A stretch of DNA of 64,000 bases, from assembly GCF_023276405.1 (NCBI RefSeq), contig NZ_JALRMO010000001.1, positions 6,259,001-6,323,000 of the forward strand. The letters run 5' to 3'. The position numbers and the translations under genes were made by a program. The stretch's first letter is position 1, and the number at the start of each line of letters is the position of its first letter. Of this stretch, positions 17,235 through 25,110 are shown in pieces. The notes beneath the pieces were generated by a model. The model was given only the letters and a program-made list of their open reading frames with translations. It searched no databases and was not told the DNA's origin. Source of the stretch: Paenibacillus hamazuiensis. GTDB lineage: Bacteria > Bacillota > Bacilli > Paenibacillales > NBRC-103111.

Positions 17235-17962
17235 AAACGATGATCATTGACGACGAACCGGCCGTTTGTTCCGAATTGGAATACATGCTGCAAAAATATA
17301 TCGACCTGCGGATCGTTGCGGTCCGGCACAATCCGCTCGAGGCCCTGCCGCAAATCATAGAGCTCGAACCCGATTTGCTTTTTCTCGATATCGAAATGCC
17401 GGGAATGAACGGTTTGGAGCTGGCCAAAAAGCTGAATCAAATGCCGAACCCTCCGTTCATTATCTTTTCGACGGCTTTTCAGGAATACGCCCTGGAAGCG
17501 TTCGACACACCTGCCGTCAGTTATTTGACGAAACCCATTATGGAACAAAAGCTGGACGACGCCATCAAAAAAGTCAAATCGCTTCAGGCAAGATCGAAAA
17601 TCAGCGAAGGAAAAGGATATGCGGGCGAAGAGAGGATCTGCGTGCGGAAGCAAAACCGGCTTATCCCGATATCCGTCGGGGACATCCGTTATGCGTACGT
17701 AGAGGAAAAAGAGCTGTTCGTGGCGACGAAGGACAGTGTCGCCCCCTGCGATCTGTCGCTGCACGAGCTGGAAGCCATCCTGAACAAAACCGGCTATTTC
17801 TTTCGTACCCACCGGAATTATATCGTCAACCTGAAGCACATTGTCGAAATCGTACCCTGGTTTCACAGCACTTACCTGCTCACGATGAACGAGGCGGGCC
17901 GCACCAAGGTGCCGGTAAGCAGAGGGAAAATAAAAGCGTTCAGAAGCATGATGAACCTGTAG
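17225..17962 (+). CDS. LytTR-family response regulator
   Basis: A 245-residue regulator with an N-terminal receiver (IIDDEPAV acidic pair, phosphoacceptor Asp in LLFLDIEMPGMNG, STAFQEYALEAF, TKPI lysine) and a C-terminal LytTR DNA-binding domain (residues about 140-245: NRLIPISVGDIRYAYVEEKEL, TGYFFRTHRNYIVNLKHI). It is translationally coupled to the kinase by a 10-base overlap. LytTR proteins bind paired 9-bp direct repeats; likely targets are promoters in the adjacent divergent gap before the MHS transporter. I did not find an unambiguous pair of LytTR boxes there. Confidence 0.88.
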   Translation: MFIKTMIIDDEPAVCSELEYMLQKYIDLRIVAVRHNPLEALPQIIELEPDLLFLDIEMPGMNGLELAKKLNQMPNPPFIIFSTAFQEYALEAFDTPAVSYLTKPIMEQKLDDAIKKVKSLQARSKISEGKGYAGEERICVRKQNRLIPISVGDIRYAYVEEKELFVATKDSVAPCDLSLHELEAILNKTGYFFRTHRNYIVNLKHIVEIVPWFHSTYLLTMNEAGRTKVPVSRGKIKAFRSMMNL

Positions 17963-17988
17963 TATCGACCCGATTATCCGGCAATGCA

Positions 17989-18019
17989 AAGGATCCCGGC
18001 TTTGGCCGCCGGGATCCTT
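17989..18019. terminator. hairpin between convergent lytT-like and GH105 genes
   Basis: A perfect 12-bp stem (AAGGATCCCGGC with GCCGGGATCCTT) around a 7-base loop lies 26 bases after the response-regulator stop. The T-tract is short on both strands, so it may serve as a shared terminator or mRNA end for the convergent genes. Confidence 0.6.
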
Positions 18020-18080
18020 GAGAATGCGGTTTATTTCTAATCCGCCTGCTTATCGAGCTTTTTTTTCTGCCGATCGCCGC

Positions 18081-19202
18081 TTACTCGACCGCGCCGGCCG
18101 CTTCGATTTCGAGGCAGGCCATGATGAACGGCGCAAAGCCTTTCGGGTCGTCGGCGCGCGTCGGTTCGCTGATGTAATACTCGAATGAGCCGTCGCGGTA
18201 CGGGTTGCCGCCGAGTCCGGCGACGCTGCAAATATGGTTCAGGCGGTAAGTGCCGCCCGGCTCTTCTTCGACGCAGCGCTCGAGAAGGCCTTGAAATCCG
18301 CGCTGCGCAGCTTTCATTGCGCTGCCGCCGAGGTAGCCTTTATTGGCGCCTTTGGCGAGCGCACACGTGAACATCGACGAGCCGGAAGCTTCCAAATAAT
18401 TGCCCTCGCGCCCCCCTTGATCGAGCACCTGATACCATAATCCGGACGTTTCGTCCTGCACCTTGATCAGCGCTTCCGCCAGGCGGTGGAAGATGCCGAT
18501 GATTTGTCCGCGCTGCGGATGTCCGAGCGGAAGGAAGTCCAGCACATCGACGATCGCCATAACGTACCAGCCGATGGCGCGGCTCCAGAAATGCGGCGAG
18601 CAGCCGGTTTCCTTGTTCGCCCAGCGCTGCTCCCTGCTTTCGTCCCAGCCGTGGTACAGCAGCCCCGTAGCCGGGTCGCGGGATACTTTTTCCATCAGCA
18701 AAATCTCGTTCGCCACATCGTCGAACCAATGCGGATCGTTAAACGTCGCGGCATACTGCGCAAGCAGCGGCGAAGTCATGTATACGCCGTCGAGCCACAT
18801 TTGGAACGGGTATATTTTCTTGTGCCAAAGTCCGCCCTCGCTCGTGCGCGGATGCCCCTTGAGCTGGGTGACCAGCAGCTCGATCGCCTTGCGATATTTG
18901 TCCTCGCCCGTCTTTTCATAGAGCAGGAACAACGTCTTGCCCTGATTGATCATGTCCACGTTGTACTCGTTCAGATTATACGTATCGATGGTGCCGTCCT
19001 CGCGGATGAACACATCCATATTTTCCTTAATGTAGTCGTAGTAGCGGTCATCCCCGGTCGTGCGCCACATCCGCTCCATCGCGGTCAATGCGCAGCCGTT
19101 TTCATAGTTCCAGCATCTTCTTTTCTGAAAAGGCATATCGGCGACGAGCGGATACTTTTTGATGAAAGAATCGGCCATCGTCTTGGACCATACTTTACTC
19201 AC
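18081..19202 (-). CDS. GH105 unsaturated rhamnogalacturonyl/glucuronyl hydrolase (YteR-like)
   Basis: A 373-residue cytoplasmic alpha/alpha-barrel glycosidase of family 88/105, without signal peptide. These enzymes hydrate and release the unsaturated uronic acid left at the end of oligosaccharides by pectate or rhamnogalacturonan lyases. The catalytic Asp lies in FQMWLDGVYM near residue 140, matching Asp143 of YteR; other conserved stretches are WNYENGCAL, QGKTLFLLYEKTG, and CSPHFWSRAIGWYVMAIVDVL. Translation starts at GTG 19202 with AAGGAGG nine bases before. It is divergent from a LacI regulator. No lyase or oligosaccharide importer is adjacent. Confidence 0.87.
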   Translation of the reverse strand: MSKVWSKTMADSFIKKYPLVADMPFQKRRCWNYENGCALTAMERMWRTTGDDRYYDYIKENMDVFIREDGTIDTYNLNEYNVDMINQGKTLFLLYEKTGEDKYRKAIELLVTQLKGHPRTSEGGLWHKKIYPFQMWLDGVYMTSPLLAQYAATFNDPHWFDDVANEILLMEKVSRDPATGLLYHGWDESREQRWANKETGCSPHFWSRAIGWYVMAIVDVLDFLPLGHPQRGQIIGIFHRLAEALIKVQDETSGLWYQVLDQGGREGNYLEASGSSMFTCALAKGANKGYLGGSAMKAAQRGFQGLLERCVEEEPGGTYRLNHICSVAGLGGNPYRDGSFEYYISEPTRADDPKGFAPFIMACLEIEAAGAVE

Positions 19203-19812
19203 TTGCGGTTCCTCCTTCGATTGGTGAAAAAGTAAAATACATGCACCCGCCCGTTTCCGGTGAAATTTCGGCGAATGCGGTTAACCGATAATCCATGAGC
19301 TCGCGGCGGCGCTCCGTCCATATTGTACCTTGAGCTCATCTTGTCTTCAACCGCTATTTCCGCCGGCCGAATTTTTTTTGAGAGCTTATCCTCCCCATGG
19401 CCCAATGTCGTCGGGTTAAGCGGGACCATGGCGGAACTGCGGTTCGCTAATCGCAAATAAACCGCCTATCCCATCGTAGCCGCAAACGGAGAACATCGCA
19501 TCATCCGCAGATAACGAGATCGTCCGAAACGCCCACGCAGCGGCAAAACAAGCCGGTGTGCAGCATTTAACCTGGATGTGCAGAATGCAACCCGGAACCC
19601 CGGAAACGTCCGGGCTGCGGCTAACCGCCGCCATGCGGCCCGGCGCTGCGCCGCGCCGGGAGCAGGGCTCCATAGCAGCAATGCCGGCTTCTCAAGACCA
19701 ACGGGCGATGGTATATTTTTCTCCAAATAACAACGTTGTTATTTCGGCCGTCCTGTAGTAAACTCTTCACTATGGACTTTGCTACATAAGGAAACCCGCT
19801 TGGGAGGAAACC
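19203..19812. other. 610-base divergent intergenic region, GH105 and lacI
   Basis: The right end holds the lacI operator and promoter. The rest, about 19220-19700, contains short open frames on both strands but none with a convincing ribosome site or family resemblance. I see no riboswitch, no tRNA and no second copy of the LacI dyad near the GH105 start. Confidence 0.5.
19725..19744. promoter_or_regulatory. LacI-type operator, perfect 20-bp palindrome
   Basis: AAATAACAACGTTGTTATTT is fully self-complementary with the central CG typical of LacI/GalR operators. It covers a putative -35 (TTGTTA, 19736-19741) that is followed by a 17-base spacer and -10 TAAACT (19759-19764), 48 bases before the lacI start. 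This position suits autorepression of the lacI operon. Confidence 0.8.
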
Positions 19813-20787
19813 ATGAGCGTTACAATCAAAGACATCGCCCGGCTGGTGGGCGTCAGCTATTCCACTGTCGCCAAGGCGCTGAACGACAGCCCCCTGGTCA
19901 AGCCGGCCACCAAGAAAAAAATCGTGCAGGCCGCAGAGCAGCTCGGCTACAAGCCGAATTTCGCCGCCCGGATGCTGGTGACCGGACGCACCGGGATTAT
20001 CGGAGCGGTCTGGCCGACGGTGGAGCGGACATTTCTGTCGGCCCTGCTGACGGAAATTCAGCGCGAGCTGTTGAACCACCGGTATACGATGCTGCTGTCG
20101 ATCCACGCCGGGCAGGAGGCGATCCGGTTGTTCGAGCAGCTGCGCCTGGACGGAGTGCTTGAATTTGAAGGCGCCGCTCTCGGCGAGACGCCGCTCTCTA
20201 CGCCGTCGTCCATGCCGCTGCTCACCATCGGCAAGACGGACCGCCCTTCCGTTTCCTATATCGACATCAACCGCCGCCTGTCGATCCGGCTCGCCGTAGA
20301 GCGTCTCGCCGAACGCGGATACAGGAAAATCGCCTATGTCGGCAAAGAGGACCCGGCCGCGCAAAATTCCGAAAAAATGACCGGGTATTTCGAAGGACTG
20401 TCGATGTGCGGTTTGCCTGCCGATCCGTCCTGGGTGCTCAGGACGTCCGGCAACGACTGGGAGCAGGGCTATATCGCCGCCAAACGTCTGCTTGAACTCG
20501 CGGACAAGCCGCAAGCGATCGTCAGCAGCGGCTACGACCTGACGACCGGGATCGTGCGCGCGCTTCAGGCGTCGGGCGTACGCATGCCCGAGGATATGGC
20601 GCTGGTCAGCTACGATAACATGCCGCATTTGGAGCGGCTCGAGGTTCCCGTTTCGGCGGTCGGCGTCCCGCTGGACGTATTGGCGCGAACCGTCGCCGAG
20701 ACCATGGCCGGACTTGCTCAGTCGCCGGAGACGGCTCCCGTCGTGAAAAGTTTAATGCCCGAATATGTCCGGCGCAAATCCGATTGA
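19813..20787 (+). CDS. LacI-family transcriptional regulator
   Basis: A 324-residue repressor. The HTH is at residues 3-50 (TIKDIARLVGVSYSTVAKALND, hinge helix NFAARMLVTGRTG), followed by a periplasmic-binding-protein-like effector domain (IIGAVWPTVERTFLSALL, YIDINRRLSIRLAVERL, QAIVSSGYDLTTGIVRALQ). GGGAGG precedes the ATG. A perfect LacI-type palindrome overlaps its own promoter. It heads a same-strand run with a MATE-like membrane protein (38 bases later) and a toroid-fold protein, and is divergent from GH105, so a plant cell-wall sugar or uronate is a reasonable but unproven effector. Confidence 0.9.
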   Translation: MSVTIKDIARLVGVSYSTVAKALNDSPLVKPATKKKIVQAAEQLGYKPNFAARMLVTGRTGIIGAVWPTVERTFLSALLTEIQRELLNHRYTMLLSIHAGQEAIRLFEQLRLDGVLEFEGAALGETPLSTPSSMPLLTIGKTDRPSVSYIDINRRLSIRLAVERLAERGYRKIAYVGKEDPAAQNSEKMTGYFEGLSMCGLPADPSWVLRTSGNDWEQGYIAAKRLLELADKPQAIVSSGYDLTTGIVRALQASGVRMPEDMALVSYDNMPHLERLEVPVSAVGVPLDVLARTVAETMAGLAQSPETAPVVKSLMPEYVRRKSD

Positions 20788-20825
20788 TTGTGCAAGGAGC
20801 GTGGCGATGATTAGGGAGGAACAGC

Positions 20826-22136
20826 ATGTTTCGCATCATCCGATTTTATGTGCCGATGGGCATATCCTCGCTGCTCGCAGCGCTGACCCACGTCATTATT
20901 AACGGGGTGCTGGCCCGCTCCGAGCACCCCGACGTCGTCATCAGCAGTTATGCGGTAGCGGTCAGCTTATCCTTTTTGCTGGATTTGCCGATGAACGCGA
21001 TCCGGCAGGCGTCCAGCAAGTTTTCCCGCGACCGTGTGTCGTTCCGTTCGGTCGGCAGGTTGGCCGCCGCGGTGGCCGTCACGCTGGTCTGCACCAGCGT
21101 GCTGATCGGCTGGACGCCGCTCGGCGCGCTCATTTTCCGCTACTTGTTCGGAGTGAGCGGTCAGCAGCTTGCTCCTACGGTTCAGGCGTATCAGGTGCTC
21201 GCGTTTCTGTACGCGTTCACCTCGCTGCGCAGCCTGTTCCAAGGCGTTATCATCAACCAGCTGCGCACCGGATGGATGACGATCGGCATGGCCACGCGCG
21301 TTGCGGTCATGTTCGCGATGTCCTGGTATTGCATCCGGGCCGGCTGGACGAATGACAGCCGCATCGGCTGCTGGATTTTCATGGTCGGCATTCTGATCGA
21401 ATGCTCGGTCGCCGTTTGGGAGGGCCGCTCGCTGGCCCGCCGGCTGCCCCGGGAACGCGCGGACGAATCCGTCCGCAGCGTGAAGGAGCTGCTGCCGTTC
21501 TATATCCCGCTGCTTTACTCGTCGGCGGCGACGGCGATTTTGCAGCCGGCGCTGCAGGCCGCGCTCAATATGACGAGCCGTCCGACGGTGGCCGTCGCCT
21601 CGTTTGCCGTGGCGCTGCAGCTGTCGAATATGCTGGCGTGGTTTTGCGCGTCGGTGCACCAAATCGTCATTCAATTTTACAAAAACGAACGCCGCCACGT
21701 GCTCGCTATCATTGCGTTTTTATCGATTTTTTCGCCCGCCGTGCTGCTTGCGTTTTCCACCGAAACCGGCGGCGGCTGGCTGCTCGAGGGTGTCCTCGGC
21801 GTTCACGGGGAGCTGCTGCACGAGGTTCGCCGAATGCTTCCGTTTCTGGCGCTGCAAAGCTGCCTGTTCCCGTGGATCGACTTTGCGCTCGGCCTGTCGA
21901 TTCTCAGCGGCAAAACGAAAGCCCCGATGCTGGCGCGGATCGGCGCCGTCGTTCTGTCGCTCGCGCTGCTGGCGCTGGGCGTCGCTTTATGGCCGGGGCT
22001 GAACGGCAGCCTTGCCGCCATAGTGAACGCGGTCGTCGCTCCGGTCGAGTTTGTTCTCGCAGTTAAATTTTTGCGCAGGCTGGAAAGCCGCACACCTCCC
22101 ATTCTACTAACTGGACAAAGGACGGATGCAAAATGA
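20826..22136 (+). CDS. MATE/MOP-superfamily-like membrane protein
   Basis: A 436-residue polytopic protein with about twelve hydrophobic helices in two similar halves (RFYVPMGISSLLAALTHVIING at the start; ELLPFYIPLLYSSAATAILQPAL at the second half), the layout of multidrug/oligosaccharidyl-lipid/polysaccharide exporters. AGGGAGGAAC precedes the ATG. Its last codons overlap the next gene by ATGA, so the two products are made together. Exported or flipped substrate unknown. A canonical NorM-type MATE is less likely because the usual helix signatures are weak. Confidence 0.65.
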   Translation: MFRIIRFYVPMGISSLLAALTHVIINGVLARSEHPDVVISSYAVAVSLSFLLDLPMNAIRQASSKFSRDRVSFRSVGRLAAAVAVTLVCTSVLIGWTPLGALIFRYLFGVSGQQLAPTVQAYQVLAFLYAFTSLRSLFQGVIINQLRTGWMTIGMATRVAVMFAMSWYCIRAGWTNDSRIGCWIFMVGILIECSVAVWEGRSLARRLPRERADESVRSVKELLPFYIPLLYSSAATAILQPALQAALNMTSRPTVAVASFAVALQLSNMLAWFCASVHQIVIQFYKNERRHVLAIIAFLSIFSPAVLLAFSTETGGGWLLEGVLGVHGELLHEVRRMLPFLALQSCLFPWIDFALGLSILSGKTKAPMLARIGAVVLSLALLALGVALWPGLNGSLAAIVNAVVAPVEFVLAVKFLRRLESRTPPILLTGQRTDAK

Positions 22137-23245
22137 CACCTGAAGAACGCTTGAAGGAAATGGATCCCTTATTCGCCGGCTTTTACACCTGGCTTGCCGG
22201 TCAGTACGACCCGCTCTCCGGCGGTTTTCATTATGCGCGAAGCTCATTTGACATGGGCATGATCCCGGATATCGAATCGACGGCGCAGGCGGTCAACATC
22301 CTGGAAAGGTCCGGACTGCTCGGACAGCTGCCGAAAGAGATGAAAGACCGGATGATCGCCTTTTTCCAGATCAAGCAGGACCCTTCGGGTTATTTCTACG
22401 ACGATAACCCGAACATGCGCAAGGACGAGGTGATGGTTGCCCGGGCTCTCGGTTACTGCGCTCATTCGCTGCACAAGCTGGGCGGAGAGCCGCTGTATCC
22501 GCTGCCTCATCAATCGAAGGAGCTGCCGGAATTCATGCGGTCGCCCGAAGCTTACGTCGCGTGGCTGAAGCAGGTCGACCTGCGCAACAGTTGGCGGGGC
22601 TGCGACCTCATGACGAGCGCCAACCATTACCTGACGAGGCTGGATGAATCGGCTCGCGCTTCTTATGTCGAAGCGGCGGCGGATTATTTCGCTTCGATCC
22701 AGCATCCGGACACCGGCTTCTGGGGCGGCGGCCATCCGTACGTGCAAATTTCCGGAACCTTCAAGCTGAGCGCCTTCTACAAGCGGTTCGGGGTGCCGGT
22801 GCCGAACGTAGACAAGATTTACCGGGCGCTGCTGAACTGCCTTCGCCATGAAGAAGCGCTCGATATGTGCTGGGTCCGCAATCCGATCGATCTGCTCGAG
22901 ACGTTCCGGGGCGTGCTGAGCATTCCCGCGGAGGAACTGGAAGAGATTTTCCGCATCACCGCCGCAAATATGCGGAAGTTTTTGCGCGGGGACGGAGGTT
23001 TCTCCAGAGAGCTGCTGCATTCGCCGAAAGCGCCGAACGTCGCGCAGGTGAAAGAAGGCGAGTTCTACCCGTACATGCCCGTGGCGGTGCCGATCGGCCA
23101 AGGGCTCGTCGAAGGAGATATGAACGCGGGCACACAGGCGCTTTTGATCCGCGAATACGCGCACCTTTTGGCGAAAGCCGATCACAAGCCGCTGAGCCAA
23201 TACACCGGGCATTTTATGGAGCGGATCGAGCGCATTTACGCGTAA
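22133..23245 (+). CDS. alpha/alpha-toroid protein, prenyltransferase/terpene-cyclase-like fold
   Basis: A 370-residue soluble protein without signal peptide. It contains repeated motifs reminiscent of prenyltransferase-beta/squalene-cyclase helical barrels: PLSGGFHYARSSFDMGMIPD then STAQAVNILERSG; DPSGYFYDDNPNMRKDE then ARALGYCAHSL; PDTGFWGGGHPYVQISG then FKLSAFYKRFG. The DxDD motif of class II terpene cyclases is not seen, nor a clear zinc-ligand set of prenyltransferases. Its ATG overlaps the stop of the MATE-like gene (ATGA), implying coupling. A role in processing something handled by the transporter is inferred; the specific activity is unknown. Confidence 0.55.
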   Translation: MTPEERLKEMDPLFAGFYTWLAGQYDPLSGGFHYARSSFDMGMIPDIESTAQAVNILERSGLLGQLPKEMKDRMIAFFQIKQDPSGYFYDDNPNMRKDEVMVARALGYCAHSLHKLGGEPLYPLPHQSKELPEFMRSPEAYVAWLKQVDLRNSWRGCDLMTSANHYLTRLDESARASYVEAAADYFASIQHPDTGFWGGGHPYVQISGTFKLSAFYKRFGVPVPNVDKIYRALLNCLRHEEALDMCWVRNPIDLLETFRGVLSIPAEELEEIFRITAANMRKFLRGDGGFSRELLHSPKAPNVAQVKEGEFYPYMPVAVPIGQGLVEGDMNAGTQALLIREYAHLLAKADHKPLSQYTGHFMERIERIYA

Positions 23246-23346
23246 ACCGGAACCCGGCGGAGACGTCCGCGCCATTAACGGTATCGATGGGATCAGGCTG
23301 CCCTGGCGGCTCTCTCATCGACTAAAACCGGATAGGAGCTAATGTC

Positions 23347-24300
23347 GTGGGGAAAGCAAACAAATGGATTTATCTCATGCTGGCCGCCGTTGTCGCCTCC
23401 TGGGGGCTTAATGTCGTCGGGGTCAAATATATGACAGAGATGGCCCCGGCCTTTCTCGTTGCGGCCGTTCGAATGCCGCTGGCCGGCCTCGCCCTGCTGC
23501 CTTTCATGCTGCAAAGGTTCGGCTGGTACCGGCCGAACCCGCGCCAGTGGCTGCTGCTTGTGCTGATCGGGCTAATCTCGGTCTTTTTTCACCAGCTGTT
23601 TCTCGCCACAGGCGTCGTGACGACCACAGCCACCAACGCATCGCTCATTCTTGGGCTGAATCCGCTGATGACGGCGCTGCTCGCCGCCGTATTCATCGGT
23701 GAAAAAATGAGCCTGCGGCTGCTGTTCGGCATCGCCGCCGGATTTACCGGCGTCGTCATCGTGGTGCTGTCCGGCGCGGCGGAAGCGACGCTTGCGGCCA
23801 CCGGAATCGGCGATCTGATCATGTTTTTATCGATGCTCGCTTACGTCGTCGGCGGCTTGCTGATCAAAACGCTGTCAGGCACGAACATGCCGACGCTGGT
23901 CATTACGACTTACTCCACCTTTATCGGCGGAATCATGCTGAATATCGGAGCTTTTGCCAAATATGGGGCAAACGCATACGGCGAGCTGCATTTTAACGGG
24001 ACCGCCTGGGCCGTCATGCTGCTGTCCGCGTGGATCGCCTCTTCTCTCGGCACGCTGGGCTGGAATTATGCGATCAAAACGATCGGCGCGAACAAAACGG
24101 CGATGTTCATCAACGGCATGCCGTTCGCCAGCATGATCGGAGCCGTCCTGTTTCTCGGCGAACATGTCCGCACCGTTCATATACTGGCTTTCTTGCTGAC
24201 GACGCTCGGCATCATCATCGGCACGTCCCCGGCTAAAGATAAGGCACTGCCGCGGCCGACATCCGAACCGAAGCGATTCGGGAGGAGCCCTCAAAAGTGA
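23347..24300 (+). CDS. EamA/DMT-family transporter
   Basis: A 317-residue protein with ten predicted membrane helices in two EamA domains (first AAVVASWGLNVVGVKYMTEMAPAF through IVVLSGAAEA; second DLIMFLSMLAYVVGGLLIKTLSG through LAFLLTTLGIIIGTSP). The GTG at 23347 is chosen for the ATAGGAG site nine bases before. These exporters move amino acids, nucleosides or other metabolites. It follows the toroid gene after 101 bases on the same strand and ends in a polar tail. A strong terminator lies downstream. Substrate unknown. Confidence 0.82.
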   Translation: MGKANKWIYLMLAAVVASWGLNVVGVKYMTEMAPAFLVAAVRMPLAGLALLPFMLQRFGWYRPNPRQWLLLVLIGLISVFFHQLFLATGVVTTTATNASLILGLNPLMTALLAAVFIGEKMSLRLLFGIAAGFTGVVIVVLSGAAEATLAATGIGDLIMFLSMLAYVVGGLLIKTLSGTNMPTLVITTYSTFIGGIMLNIGAFAKYGANAYGELHFNGTAWAVMLLSAWIASSLGTLGWNYAIKTIGANKTAMFINGMPFASMIGAVLFLGEHVRTVHILAFLLTTLGIIIGTSPAKDKALPRPTSEPKRFGRSPQK

Positions 24301-24360
24301 AGCGAACCTCTGACCCCTATTCCTGGTACTTTTGGGGGAGCCCCCGGTATCCACAAAAAT

Positions 24361-24447
24361 TAGCTGCACATAATTTCCCAAGCAGCTAAAAAAGGGCTGC
24401 CCGCAAACGTTTTCATAACATTTGCCAAGCAGCCCCTTGATTTTTTC
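24361..24447. terminator. tandem hairpins between convergent EamA and acidic-protein genes
   Basis: A first small hairpin pairs TAGCTGC (24361-24367) with GCAGCTA (24382-24388). A second, larger one pairs AAAGGGCTGC (24391-24400) with GCAGCCCCTT (24429-24438) and ends in GATTTTTT on the plus strand, with an A-run on its other side. It can terminate transcripts from both directions. Confidence 0.75.
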
Positions 24448-24480
24448 ATGCATTATGGGAGTAGGGATCGATGTATGAAA

Positions 24481-24804
<324 letters not shown>

Positions 24805-25110
24805 TTGAATCCCTCCCGTTTCCCCGGAGCTTTAAGCCCCGGGAGTACTACATTATACTAGGCGGGACGTTTGAATAGAACAGCTCCTGCGCAGCTTCTC
24901 CAATAATTTTTCGACATGATCGTCCGTGCGGTTTCCCCCTCGGGTTCATAAGATATTCACGGCATCGGCCGGCCGGAGCCTTCATTTTCCGACAAAATAT
25001 AAATTCAGTCTAGCAATTCTTTCTGTATAATGTAAAAATAGCTTTATACCGTATATTTTCCGCCAGTAACAGGCCGGCATACGAGTACTGGCAGACCGGA
25101 GGAGTATAGG
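24805..25110. other. divergent intergenic region with candidate kinase promoter
   Basis: About 300 bases separate the acidic-protein gene from the kinase fusion. A TATAAT box at 25026-25031 with a weak -35 (TTCAGT, 25004-25009, 16-base spacer) could drive the kinase gene 80 bases downstream. Nothing else is recognisable. Confidence 0.45.

Noticed and set aside
24403-24418. CcpA cre-like ATGAAAACGTTTGCG
   Set aside because: It lies within the loop of a terminator between convergent genes, where carbon-catabolite control would make little sense.
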